64,000 nt of DNA. It comes from Rickettsia typhi. GTDB lineage: Bacteria > Pseudomonadota > Alphaproteobacteria > Rickettsiales > Deianiraeaceae. Location: the NCBI GenBank assembly GCA_945898725.1, contig CAMDIK010000001.1, forward strand, positions 62,001 through 126,000, written 5' to 3'. Made by a program: the position numbers and the translations under genes. The notes under the pieces are model-generated. The model was not told the origin of the DNA, did not search any database, and saw only the letters and a list, made by a program, of their open reading frames with translations. Positions 31,547 through 40,925 of this stretch are shown piece after piece (the first letter of the stretch is position 1; every line of letters starts with the position of its first letter).

Positions 31547-33046
31547 TTGTATTATACACCATACCTGCTAAACATGAATACTTATTTTGTGAACAAAATG
31601 CGCGGAAAAAAAGCTTTTTCACTACTGGAACTTGCAATAGTTATAGCAATAAGCAGTATATTAATGGTTGGTTTGATTGATTTTTTAAATTCAATGAGCT
31701 CAATAACTAAAGAAAAAGCTAATAAATCCAGGGTTGAAAACCTGAAAAATGCAATAAACGATTTTTTTGCGGTAAATAATCGCCTACCCTGCCCTGCAAA
31801 TCCAACACTTGCCACAACCGATGCAAATTATGGCGTGGAATCTTTAAATACAGATGGAATTTGTGACTACAACTTAACTTATAATGGCACACAATCCAGC
31901 GCGGGGTTTAGAAATCATAGGTTAACATATAGAACTGGAACTTCATCTTTTTTAGCATCCATTTACCATAGAATTATCTTTGGCGCAATTCCCTATAAAA
32001 CTCTAGGACTATCTGAGTCTACGATGTATGATGAATATAGCAATAAAATAACCTATATTACAGGTGCGGGTTATGCTACAAAAAGATCTTCCGCGCCAAG
32101 CACAAGTATTTACAGCAGAATAAACGGCTGGGCAAGAGTTGCTATACCAGCAAGGTTTTACGCGGTTAATGATACTTTTGCAAATACATACCCCTGCTCA
32201 ACGAGTATGTTTCGAGATGATTTGTCAGCGTCAGTAAAAAATGCATACAATATGAAATTATGCCTAGAGTTAAATGCACCCGTAACTTGTTATGGCAATG
32301 ATTCTAACCCTGTAATATTTAATACATTAATAGCTCATGGCTGGCTACCTATAACCAGCGGGACATCTAGTGGCATGATGTACGCAGGAGATGCTATAGT
32401 AAATAATTGTGGGCTTAATATTAGCGACTACAACTATAATCTTATCGCAAGTGATAATGTGGCGTATGCGTTAATTAGTCACGGCAGAAATGGCTTTGGA
32501 GCCTGGAATAAATCTGGAACTTTAAACTCTCAACCTACGTCATTTAGAGAGCAAAAAAACACCTTTGGGTATTATAAAACAAAATATGATAACAGCGAGA
32601 CGGTGAATCCAGTCTACGATGTTATTGGCTCACAACCTGCAGACTCAACAAAATATTTAGCCTGGATAACCGGTGCATATGAGCGTAAATTTTATGGACT
32701 AGACTTAACGGTTCAGGATAATGCATATAAGGATTTTGATGATGATGTATTATTTCAAACAACAAGTGATATCTTGGGTTCGCGCAAAAACAGCGTATAT
32801 TGCCACCAATCAACACTAAGATTTGATGTTCCACCGGGCTCATCACCTGGCGGAAATGCCGAAGTTCAATGCCACCTATGGCAGCCCACCCCACCTTCTA
32901 CAACGGCGATTGAAACATGGGAGTTTATAGACTCAGGGAACTCAGTGAATCCTAAACTACCTCTATCACCAAGCTGTAACACCTCTAACGATACCCCAAT
33001 GCGCATAGACTGCACAGCCGGGGGAATTTGGGCAAATCCGCAGTAA
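31547..33046 (+). CDS. Prepilin-type N-terminal cleavage/methylation protein, large (499 aa)
   Basis: 'GKKA|FSLLELAIVIAISSILMVGLIDFL' followed by 'NRLPCPANPT'. ATG at 31574 (MNTYFVNKMRGKK) is an alternative start. Confidence 0.85.
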   Translation: MYYTPYLLNMNTYFVNKMRGKKAFSLLELAIVIAISSILMVGLIDFLNSMSSITKEKANKSRVENLKNAINDFFAVNNRLPCPANPTLATTDANYGVESLNTDGICDYNLTYNGTQSSAGFRNHRLTYRTGTSSFLASIYHRIIFGAIPYKTLGLSESTMYDEYSNKITYITGAGYATKRSSAPSTSIYSRINGWARVAIPARFYAVNDTFANTYPCSTSMFRDDLSASVKNAYNMKLCLELNAPVTCYGNDSNPVIFNTLIAHGWLPITSGTSSGMMYAGDAIVNNCGLNISDYNYNLIASDNVAYALISHGRNGFGAWNKSGTLNSQPTSFREQKNTFGYYKTKYDNSETVNPVYDVIGSQPADSTKYLAWITGAYERKFYGLDLTVQDNAYKDFDDDVLFQTTSDILGSRKNSVYCHQSTLRFDVPPGSSPGGNAEVQCHLWQPTPPSTTAIETWEFIDSGNSVNPKLPLSPSCNTSNDTPMRIDCTAGGIWANPQ

Positions 33047-33121
33047 AATAAAAAAAATAAAAAACTCTTGATTATTAAATTTCTTACCCTGGTTTATAAT
33101 TACACCTATTTGTAGCTAACT

Positions 33122-34135
33122 ATGTTTGGTTTTAAAAAAAATACAACAAGTCAAAACGATGATATACTTAATAGTATAAAGGAGAAGATTAAAAATCAAT
33201 CAGGCAATAAACCGGCGCCAAAGCAAGAGGTTCAATACGACGATGAAGATGATGATGAAATCGTTACCCAAAATGCGCAGCCGCAGCCGCAGCCGAATAT
33301 ACAGAAATCTGCTTATAATTTCGCTGAAATAGACGAAGATGATGACGATTTTGATGAAGATGACTTAACGGAAGATGAAGATGACGAGGAGGAAATGGAA
33401 TTAAGCCCGGAGGAGCTTGCGGAATTGGAAGCTTTAGATGATGACGAGGATGAGGTTTTAGAGCAAACCCAATCCAATGAAGAGGATGAGGATGACGAGG
33501 AGTATGATCTTGATGATGAAGATGATGAGGAGGATGATGAGGATGAGGTTTTAGAGCAAACCCAATCCAATGAAGATGATGAGGATGACGAGGATGACGA
33601 GGATGAGGATGACGAGGAGTATGATCTTGACGATGCAGACGAAGATGAAGATGACGAGGATGAGGTTTTAGAGCAAACCCAGTCCAATGATGATGAAGAT
33701 GATGAAGAGGAAATGGAATTAAGCCCGGAGGAGCTTGCGGAATTGGAAGCTTTAGATGATGACGAGGACTATGAGATTGACGAGGTGCTTGAAGTGCCTG
33801 CAAATATCAAGACCGTGCCAACCCCGGCGAGCAATTTTAATACCACTCAAGAAAACAGACCTCAAGCACGCGCGCAACATGAGGCACCTACAAATGCAAC
33901 TTTAAATATCGCAGACAGCGTGGTGAATTCTGTGCAAAATTCAATACAAAAAGCCCTGAATGCCAAACAGGTTGTGGCAAACCAAATTGAAGAAAACTTA
34001 ATGTCCGTTAGCATGTACGATGTTGTGACTTCTATACTAAAACCACACCTTCAATCTTGGATAAACCAAAATCTTCCTGACGTGGTAAATCGCATAGTTG
34101 AGAAGGAAATTCGTCGCTTAATGGATAAGGAGTAG
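33122..34135 (+). CDS. popZ: PopZ/DUF2497-like polar organising protein with Asp/Glu-rich repeat linker
   Basis: C-terminal 'SVSMYDVVTSILKPHLQSWINQNLPDVVNRIVEKEIRRLMDKE' resembles PopZ C-terminus. N-terminal 'DDILNSIKEKIKNQ' resembles PopZ 'MEEILASIRRIISE'. Confidence 0.8.
   Translation: MFGFKKNTTSQNDDILNSIKEKIKNQSGNKPAPKQEVQYDDEDDDEIVTQNAQPQPQPNIQKSAYNFAEIDEDDDDFDEDDLTEDEDDEEEMELSPEELAELEALDDDEDEVLEQTQSNEEDEDDEEYDLDDEDDEEDDEDEVLEQTQSNEDDEDDEDDEDEDDEEYDLDDADEDEDDEDEVLEQTQSNDDEDDEEEMELSPEELAELEALDDDEDYEIDEVLEVPANIKTVPTPASNFNTTQENRPQARAQHEAPTNATLNIADSVVNSVQNSIQKALNAKQVVANQIEENLMSVSMYDVVTSILKPHLQSWINQNLPDVVNRIVEKEIRRLMDKE
33389..33450 (+). repeat. Intragenic direct repeat copy 1 (62 bp)
   Basis: Encodes EEMELSPEELAELEALDDDE. 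Identical to 33707-33768, offset 318 bp (in frame). Confidence 0.95.
33449..33688 (+). repeat. Three in-frame copies of a 30-bp unit encoding DEVLEQTQSN
   Basis: Copies at 33449-33478, 33542-33571 and 33659-33688, near-identical at the DNA level. Confidence 0.93.
33707..33768 (+). repeat. Intragenic direct repeat copy 2 (62 bp)
   Basis: Second copy of 33389-33450. Confidence 0.95.
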
Positions 34136-34139
34136 CGCT

Positions 34140-35369
34140 CTAGAGATTTTGCAAATATGAATATATATGCCTCTTTGATTCTTCCACCTTTGGTTGATTG
34201 TAGGGGTTTGTGTTTAAATAATGACAAGAAAGTACAGTTTCCAACATATAAAATGCCATCATTTCGCTTAAGAATTCTACGTTAATTTTGCTGGCGATAA
34301 AGTTTCTCACTGGTATATTATTTTCCTTAAAAGATGCAGTCAAGCCGTTATAAAATGCGCAAATAATTTCCGAAATTCCCGCACCATTTAAGTTTGATAG
34401 CCCACAATCTGCAAATAAACCCCAATTTACACTTGAAGAATTATAGCAATCTTCGGCGATTATTGTAAATATTTTATCTTTTTTCCCATCAAGGAAAAGT
34501 TGTAACTTACTATGCTGATCCAACGGCCCAATTGCTTTACAGGGGTTAGTTCCAAGCCCATTTTTCCCCACGCTTTCAGCCCAAATTTGCACATACCAAT
34601 CAATAAAATGCGACAACTTATCTGAATATCCAAACACAACAGTGGACGATATATTTTGCTGCAAAGATGCAATTGTAAAGTTCAAATGCCTAATAAATTC
34701 ATCACTTTCTATCAACATTTCGCACGATTCTACGAATGTACTGCAACTTTTTTTAATATCCACGCCAATTATTGCATTTACCAGATTGATATTATTCGAA
34801 AATGCCGAGAATCTTCCGGAGATATCGCCGCTCCATTCAAGGGTTGGAATGGCGTATTTATTGCAAATTTTGCGCATCGCACTATCCCCTGCGCCAGTAA
34901 CTGCCAGGCAACTTTGAGAAATTCCCGCGGCCATTCCGGCGCTTACAAGCGTGTCAATTATCGCACACATTTGCACAATAGTTTCAATAGTTCCACCAGA
35001 TTTACTGATAAAAACAAAGAAAGTATCGCGCAGTTTTACAATCTCCAGCATTTTTTCAAGTGAGCTAACGTCTAAATTATCCAAGAAATATACATTATTA
35101 CGCACAGATTTAGCCCCAATAATGTCATAATACGCCCGCGCGGCAAGGGTTGACCCGCCAATTCCAACCACAACAATATTGCTGTATTTCGCGCAAATTG
35201 CAATAGAAAGATCAAGTATTTCCTTGATTTTATTGGTATTTTTTGCAACGTTTAGAATTTCTTGAAACTTAACATCATTGCCAATTGCCTCTCGAATCCA
35301 AGATTTATCAACCAATGGTTTAATTTCTAAAAACCCACCACCAATCGAACTACTTTTCATAATATCCAT
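34140..35369 (-). CDS. pgi: Glucose-6-phosphate isomerase
   Basis: 'IVVVGIGGSTLAARAYYD', 'FVFISKSGGTIETI', 'VFGYSDKLSHFIDWYVQIWAESVGKNG'. Confidence 0.93.
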   Translation of the reverse strand: MDIMKSSSIGGGFLEIKPLVDKSWIREAIGNDVKFQEILNVAKNTNKIKEILDLSIAICAKYSNIVVVGIGGSTLAARAYYDIIGAKSVRNNVYFLDNLDVSSLEKMLEIVKLRDTFFVFISKSGGTIETIVQMCAIIDTLVSAGMAAGISQSCLAVTGAGDSAMRKICNKYAIPTLEWSGDISGRFSAFSNNINLVNAIIGVDIKKSCSTFVESCEMLIESDEFIRHLNFTIASLQQNISSTVVFGYSDKLSHFIDWYVQIWAESVGKNGLGTNPCKAIGPLDQHSKLQLFLDGKKDKIFTIIAEDCYNSSSVNWGLFADCGLSNLNGAGISEIICAFYNGLTASFKENNIPVRNFIASKINVEFLSEMMAFYMLETVLSCHYLNTNPYNQPKVEESKRHIYSYLQNL

Positions 35370-35805
35370 TTTTCTTCAAAAAAATCAACAATTTATCCTT
35401 ATATTTTTTTGATTCAAGCGCCTCACGAGTTATATTAACTCCGTTTTTATAAAATGCAATAAAATCAATTTCCTCTGCAGAAATCGCAAGATTATAGGTA
35501 TATTTTCCGGAATTTGCCTGCATTAAGCACATTGAATTATTACTTGTAATTACCGCGTGATTTGCAAAATTTTGCGCCATAAAAACCCCGGAAATATTGC
35601 ATAAATCTTGTAGATTTGAGGCTTTATTTACAGCAGCGCCATCGCCATCTTTCGAAGATTTTTCCAAAATAAAATCCTTCTGAATTGTGCCGTATTTTCC
35701 TTGATTTTCCACGATTTCACGCTGCTTTTCCCTTGGGTAGTCATGGGAAATTTCCCCCGTGCACCCAACCAATAAAATTACCAAAATCAACCCTCTGTAA
35801 GACAT
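35350..35805 (-). CDS. Hypothetical lipoprotein
   Basis: 'MSYRGLILVILLVGCTGEISHDY' lipobox. Intact ORF overlapping its neighbours by a few bp. Confidence 0.7.
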   Translation of the reverse strand: MSYRGLILVILLVGCTGEISHDYPREKQREIVENQGKYGTIQKDFILEKSSKDGDGAAVNKASNLQDLCNISGVFMAQNFANHAVITSNNSMCLMQANSGKYTYNLAISAEEIDFIAFYKNGVNITREALESKKYKDKLLIFLKKNGYYEK

Positions 35806-36941
35806 TTTACAATATAATTTACAAACGAAATTCCCTGTGAACTTGGGGCAATTCTGCCATTTTCCACAATTAACATACCCTGGCTGATGAAATTTTCCAG
35901 CTTTTTTTCTGAAATCTCCAAAAAAATATCAACTCCAAGGCGATTTTTAACCTCCTGCACATCTATACCCTCAAATATTCTAAGCCCCATAAGCAATATT
36001 TCATAAACCTGATTTTGCCTTTCAATTTGACGAAAAGTTTGCAGAGCGTTGCCGTTTTTTGCCATATTTTCTGCCCATTTCGCAGGCAAATGATGATTCA
36101 TAGTCTCAAAACGGGTGCCGTCAATCACAATTCGCCCATGCGCGCCGGCACCAATTCCAACATAGTCGCGAATTTGCCAATACCCCATATTATGCTGGGA
36201 TTTCATGCCATTTTTCGCGTAATTTGATACCTCGTACCGCTGAAAATTGTAATTTTCCAGCACCTCCCCCGTTATTTGATACATTTTTTCAATTTCCTCT
36301 GATTTTGGCAATTCCAACAGCCCTTTTTGCCGCATTGAAAAAAATTCCGTGCCCTTTTCAATGGTCAAATTATACGCTGAAATATGCGAAATTTCAAATG
36401 TTTTTGCGGCAAAATCAAGCTCCCGCGCCCAGTCTTCCACTGTTTGATTTGTAACCCCGTACATCAGGTCAAAAGAGGTATTTTTGCAGAATTTTTGCGC
36501 AGTTTCTATCGCTGAAATTGCCTCATTTTTGGAATGTTTGCGACCCAATATTCGCAAATTAGCCTCGTCAAAAGACTGCACGCCGATTGAAATTCTGTTC
36601 ACCCCAGCCGCAATATAGCCCTCAAATTTTTGCGCCTCACTAGAAGTTGGATTTGCCTCCAGAGTTATTTCCAAATTTTCCCGGCACCGGAATTTCGCGT
36701 AAATTCGCTCCAAAATCACCGAAACTTCAGCAGGAAACATCAAAGATGGCGTCCCCCCGCCAAAAAAAATCGTGCTAACCAAGTGCGAATGTGCAATTTT
36801 TTCAGCATAAAAGTCAATTTCCGCCAGATACCCCTGCAAAAACGCTTTTCTATCAAAATCATCCGCCACAAAACTATTAAAATCGCAATACGGACATAGA
36901 GATTTGCAAAATGGCCAATGAACGTAAAACTTCAAATCCAT
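35787..36941 (-). CDS. hemW: Radical SAM family heme chaperone HemW
   Basis: 'HWPFCKSLCPYCDFNSF', 'IFFGGGTPSLM', 'NRISIGVQSFDEANLRILGR'. Confidence 0.93.
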   Translation of the reverse strand: MDLKFYVHWPFCKSLCPYCDFNSFVADDFDRKAFLQGYLAEIDFYAEKIAHSHLVSTIFFGGGTPSLMFPAEVSVILERIYAKFRCRENLEITLEANPTSSEAQKFEGYIAAGVNRISIGVQSFDEANLRILGRKHSKNEAISAIETAQKFCKNTSFDLMYGVTNQTVEDWARELDFAAKTFEISHISAYNLTIEKGTEFFSMRQKGLLELPKSEEIEKMYQITGEVLENYNFQRYEVSNYAKNGMKSQHNMGYWQIRDYVGIGAGAHGRIVIDGTRFETMNHHLPAKWAENMAKNGNALQTFRQIERQNQVYEILLMGLRIFEGIDVQEVKNRLGVDIFLEISEKKLENFISQGMLIVENGRIAPSSQGISFVNYIVKCLTEG

Positions 36942-36944
36942 CTG

Positions 36945-39554
36945 CTAAAATAACGGAACTTCGTCGCTGTTTTCCACCTTAATTTGCTCTGCTTTTTCCG
37001 ATTTTTTCACCTTTTTTTCCTTTAAATCTTTAGATTTTTTGGAATCTGAATCGGCATTTTGCTCGCTTTTTTCCAGGGCAATTTCCAACACTTGAAACAA
37101 ATTCTCACACGGGTGAATTCTTAATTTATCCTTCACATCTTGCGGAATATCTTCCAAATCTTTGATATTTTGATGAGGAATTACCACGTCTTTAATGCCG
37201 GATCGCACAGCGGAAACCAACTTTTCCCGCAGCCCGCCAATCGCCAAAACCCGCCCGCGCAGAGTAATTTCCCCAGTCATTGCAACATCTTTTCGAACTT
37301 TTGTATTCGTTAAAAGCGAAACAATAGCGGTTGAAATTGTAATTCCGGCAGATGGTCCATCTTTTGGAGTTGCGCCCTCGGGTGCGTGAATATGTATGTC
37401 AAATTTACTGGATTCTTTGCGATCAATGCCGAATTTCTCAACATTTGCCTGAATGTAGCTGTATGCCGCCTGCATAGATTCCTTCATCACGTCGCCAAGC
37501 CTTCCTGTGAATTTTAGCACGCCTTTTCCGGGAATTTTCACGCCTTCAATCAGCAAAACATCGCCGCCGGCTTCGGTATAAGCCAACCCATTCACCACCC
37601 CAACAAGATTTTCCTCTTCCACCTCGGAATGGCTGAATTTTTCTATTCCAAGATACTCACGAATGTCATTTTTGTCAATTGTTATGGTAAAATCGTCTTG
37701 TTTTTTCTTAGATTTTTTACCTGTTTCATCGGGGGTTAGAACTAAATCTTGCGAAATTTTAGGATTATTTTGATCTTCCATGTACTCCATTTTTTTCACA
37801 ACAACCTTGCGTGCAATTTTCGCAACACACCTTTCAAGCTCGCGAACGCCAGCCTCACGGGTATATTTTTGAATAGCATAGCTAATTGCATCATCGGAAA
37901 TTTGCAGGTTTTTTTCAGATAAATTGCAAAAGCTCATCTGCTTTGGAAGTATGTATTTCTTCGCGATTTCACGCTTTTCTTGCTCTAAATAACTAGGAAC
38001 GTGCATTAATTCCATTCTGTCGCGAAGTGGCGGGGAAAAATTCAAACTATTCGCAGTTGCAATGAACACAACATTTGAAAGATCATAGCCAATTTCCATG
38101 TAATGGTCATAAAATGCGGCATTTTGTTCCGGATCCAAAATTTCCAACATGGCAGCGGCGGGGTCACCTCTGTAGTCAGAAGACATTTTGTCAATTTCAT
38201 CAAGCAGAATAAGCGGATCGGAAACTTTAGCCTTTTTCATTCCCTTGATAATTCTTCCCGGAAGCGCACCGATATATGTGCGAATATGCCCGAATAATTC
38301 TGAAGAATCGTGAAGTCCGCCAAGGGAAATTTTCACATATTCCCTGCCCATTGCCGCCGCAATTGTGCGAACCAGAGTAGTTTTTCCAACGCCTGGGGGT
38401 CCGTACAGACAAATCACAGTTCCGCCGGCTTTATTTGAGCTTTTTTGCACCGCGATATATTCCAAAACGCGCTCTTTAATTTTGTTCATTCCATAGTGTG
38501 AACCGCTTAAAATTTCTTTGGCATTATGCACGGAAACATCTTTTTTACCGAACTCTTTCCAGGGTAAATTCAAAATCCAATCAAGGTATGACTTGGAAAT
38601 TCCCGCTTCAGAAGACATAGTTGGCGTGTGGCGCAATTTCTTGAACTCATCTTCAATTTTAGTGATTGCCTCTTTAGTAAGCCCGGGTTTTTGCTTCATA
38701 AGCGCGCGATATTTATCAATTAAAACCTCAACATCATCGTGTTCGCCCAGCTCTTTTTTTATCACCTTCATCTGCTCATTTAGGTAATATTCTTTCTGAT
38801 TTTTATCCATGTGAGACCGCACCATATCGTGCAATTCTTTTTCAGCTTTCAGAATGTTCATTTCAAAATTTAGCGTATGCAAAACTTTTTTCACCCTTTC
38901 TTCCAGGTTAATTGTGGTTGAAATATCAAGCTTTTTCTCGTCTTTTATTGTTAAATATGATGCAACAATGTCGCAAGATGTGGATAAATCTACCGCAGCA
39001 TTCACATTTTTGGTTGAGTCCATTGGAACTTTCTTGTTTAAAGCTGCATATTTTTCATAATCTTCAACCAAAGAACGAGAGTAGACCTCCGCACGGCTTA
39101 TATCAAGTATAACATCTTTTACAACCTGCCCATCACAGGTAATTGGGTCTGCAAAATAATATCTGTCCACAAGCACTCTATGTGTGCAATCTACAAGCAA
39201 TTTCACGGTTTCATCGGGCAAAACAATGCATTGCAAAATTACGCCAAGCGTGCCGATATTTGGTATATCTTCAGCATTTACCTCGTCTTTATTTGAATCT
39301 TTTTGCGTTACAAGCACGATGTTTCGTGAGCCGGCAAGGGCAATATTTGTAGCATTTATCGACCTTTTTCTGCCAATAAATAATGAGATTATCAACCCGG
39401 GAAACATAACTATATCGCGCACGGGAACCACCGGCATACCCTTTATATCTTGTATTTTTTCAAGCCTGGACAGGCTATTTTCCACCGCAACACCCTCGCC
39501 GCCTGTGGTTTTTTTAGCCCTAGGCTTTCTTGGCTTTTTGATTTCATCTGTCAT
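36945..39554 (-). CDS. lon: ATP-dependent protease Lon
   Basis: 'LYGPPGVGKTTLVRTIAAAMGREYVKISLGGLHDSSELFGHIRTYIGALPGRI' and 'EGATPKDGPSAGITISTAI'. Confidence 0.98.
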   Translation of the reverse strand: MTDEIKKPRKPRAKKTTGGEGVAVENSLSRLEKIQDIKGMPVVPVRDIVMFPGLIISLFIGRKRSINATNIALAGSRNIVLVTQKDSNKDEVNAEDIPNIGTLGVILQCIVLPDETVKLLVDCTHRVLVDRYYFADPITCDGQVVKDVILDISRAEVYSRSLVEDYEKYAALNKKVPMDSTKNVNAAVDLSTSCDIVASYLTIKDEKKLDISTTINLEERVKKVLHTLNFEMNILKAEKELHDMVRSHMDKNQKEYYLNEQMKVIKKELGEHDDVEVLIDKYRALMKQKPGLTKEAITKIEDEFKKLRHTPTMSSEAGISKSYLDWILNLPWKEFGKKDVSVHNAKEILSGSHYGMNKIKERVLEYIAVQKSSNKAGGTVICLYGPPGVGKTTLVRTIAAAMGREYVKISLGGLHDSSELFGHIRTYIGALPGRIIKGMKKAKVSDPLILLDEIDKMSSDYRGDPAAAMLEILDPEQNAAFYDHYMEIGYDLSNVVFIATANSLNFSPPLRDRMELMHVPSYLEQEKREIAKKYILPKQMSFCNLSEKNLQISDDAISYAIQKYTREAGVRELERCVAKIARKVVVKKMEYMEDQNNPKISQDLVLTPDETGKKSKKKQDDFTITIDKNDIREYLGIEKFSHSEVEEENLVGVVNGLAYTEAGGDVLLIEGVKIPGKGVLKFTGRLGDVMKESMQAAYSYIQANVEKFGIDRKESSKFDIHIHAPEGATPKDGPSAGITISTAIVSLLTNTKVRKDVAMTGEITLRGRVLAIGGLREKLVSAVRSGIKDVVIPHQNIKDLEDIPQDVKDKLRIHPCENLFQVLEIALEKSEQNADSDSKKSKDLKEKKVKKSEKAEQIKVENSDEVPLF

Positions 39555-39659
39555 TTTTCAGTCACAAATAATTGTAGAAACCAAATATTGCATATAAAAA
39601 AGTAAAAAGCAATAAAATTTCGTTGACTTTTATTTATATATGGTAATCTAAACTTATGT

Positions 39660-39962
39660 GTGAATATTTTTGACATGAAAAAAACGAATTCAAAAGAAAA
39701 AGCAGGTATGGTGCAAGATTTGAGTGAAAATCTTCCAGGTTATCACAAAATAACCATAATTGACACCGCGGGAAATAAAATTGAAACCTATTCAACCTAC
39801 GGAAAAGACGGCGAAACAATCAAACTTGACTCGTGCCCATTGTCTCACCCGGCTTGGAACCCAAGTGCGAATGCAATCAACACAAAAGTTGACCAGGTTG
39901 TTAAATTTGCAAGCAAGCACGCAGGATTTTCTGAAAAACTTAGCGAAATGTTCAACAAATAA
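39660..39962 (+). CDS. rpmE: 50S ribosomal protein L31 (bL31) with N-terminal extension
   Basis: 'LPGYHKITIIDTAGNKIETYSTYGKDGETIKLDSCPLSHPAWNPSANAINTKVDQVVKFASKHAGF'. Confidence 0.82.
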   Translation: MNIFDMKKTNSKEKAGMVQDLSENLPGYHKITIIDTAGNKIETYSTYGKDGETIKLDSCPLSHPAWNPSANAINTKVDQVVKFASKHAGFSEKLSEMFNK

Positions 39963-39977
39963 GAGTAATCTTATCGA

Positions 39978-40895
39978 ATGGCAATTCCAACTTGGTACAA
40001 TTTTTTGCCTTTAATTCTTGCGCAAATGCAAGATGGCAAAGGTTATCGTAGAAATAGTGATGAGCTTCGCGAACCGATTAGAAAAAATGCCAAATTGCGC
40101 TTCAAATTAACCGAAGAAGATATGAATGAAAAGCTGAAAACCGGCGGAAATAGGCTTGAAGATCGCGTGGGTTGGGCTTTTACTTTTTTAATCAAGGCGG
40201 AATATATCGAAAAAAGTGACGCAAAATTTCACTATCAAATTACAGATTTGGGGCGAAAAGCGCTGGAGGATGTTCAAAAAAACGGCGCGAAATTAGATGA
40301 TAAATATCTTAAAGAAAATTCGCCCAACTACCTAAAAAATTGGAATGTAAACAAGGCAAATCCCGCGTCAACATTGGAAAATTCCGAGGAAGATGGTGAA
40401 GAAGAGTTTGACCTGGAAGGCGCAATTGATGCAATAAAACAAGAAACCGAAGCGCAATTTATCCAAAAATTACGCCAAATGGACTGGGAATATTTTGAAG
40501 ATTTTTGCGCGAAATTAGTAGAAAAAATGGGCTATGGCGTTGCCAGCAAAAGAGAAATTCGCGTGCGCGATGGCGGAATTGACGGAGTAATTTACACGGA
40601 CGAGCTGGGAATTCGCGATAAAATTTACATACAAGCCAAGCGATATTCCGAAGGAAACCCCGTAACTTCCAAGGATTTACAGGCTTTTTTGCATATTTTA
40701 TCCAAGCAAAAGGCCAAGGGAATTTTCATTACAACATCAAAATTTTCAAGCGATGCAACGGAAGTCGCGCGCGATGACGAAAAATCAGGCAACATCGCAC
40801 TGCTGGACTACAAAAAACTAATTCGCCTGTGTTCAAAATACAAATGCGGGTTCAAGGTGCGCGCAACGGTTGAAATTCTGGAGGTTGATTTATAA
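39978..40895 (+). CDS. mrr: Mrr-family restriction endonuclease (Mrr_N + Mrr_cat)
   Basis: N-terminal winged helix 'MAIPTWYNFLPLIL..LEDRVGWAFTFLIKAEYIEKS' and catalytic region 'DWEYFEDFCAKLVEKMGYGV..RDGGIDGVIYTDELGIRDKIYIQAKRY'. Confidence 0.92.
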   Translation: MAIPTWYNFLPLILAQMQDGKGYRRNSDELREPIRKNAKLRFKLTEEDMNEKLKTGGNRLEDRVGWAFTFLIKAEYIEKSDAKFHYQITDLGRKALEDVQKNGAKLDDKYLKENSPNYLKNWNVNKANPASTLENSEEDGEEEFDLEGAIDAIKQETEAQFIQKLRQMDWEYFEDFCAKLVEKMGYGVASKREIRVRDGGIDGVIYTDELGIRDKIYIQAKRYSEGNPVTSKDLQAFLHILSKQKAKGIFITTSKFSSDATEVARDDEKSGNIALLDYKKLIRLCSKYKCGFKVRATVEILEVDL

Positions 40896-40925
40896 AATTA
40901 CCAGTAAATACAGGGTAAATTTAGA

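Noticed and set aside
33389-33768. Repeats considered as a CRISPR-like or VNTR array
   Set aside because: All repeats are in-frame coding for an acidic linker; no unique spacers of constant size and no cas genes.
33264-33803. 179-aa His/Pro-rich and 124-aa Ser-rich minus-strand ORFs
   Set aside because: Exact antisense of the GAT/GAG/GAC repeats in the PopZ-like gene; composition is explained by the repeats and there is no independent coding signal.
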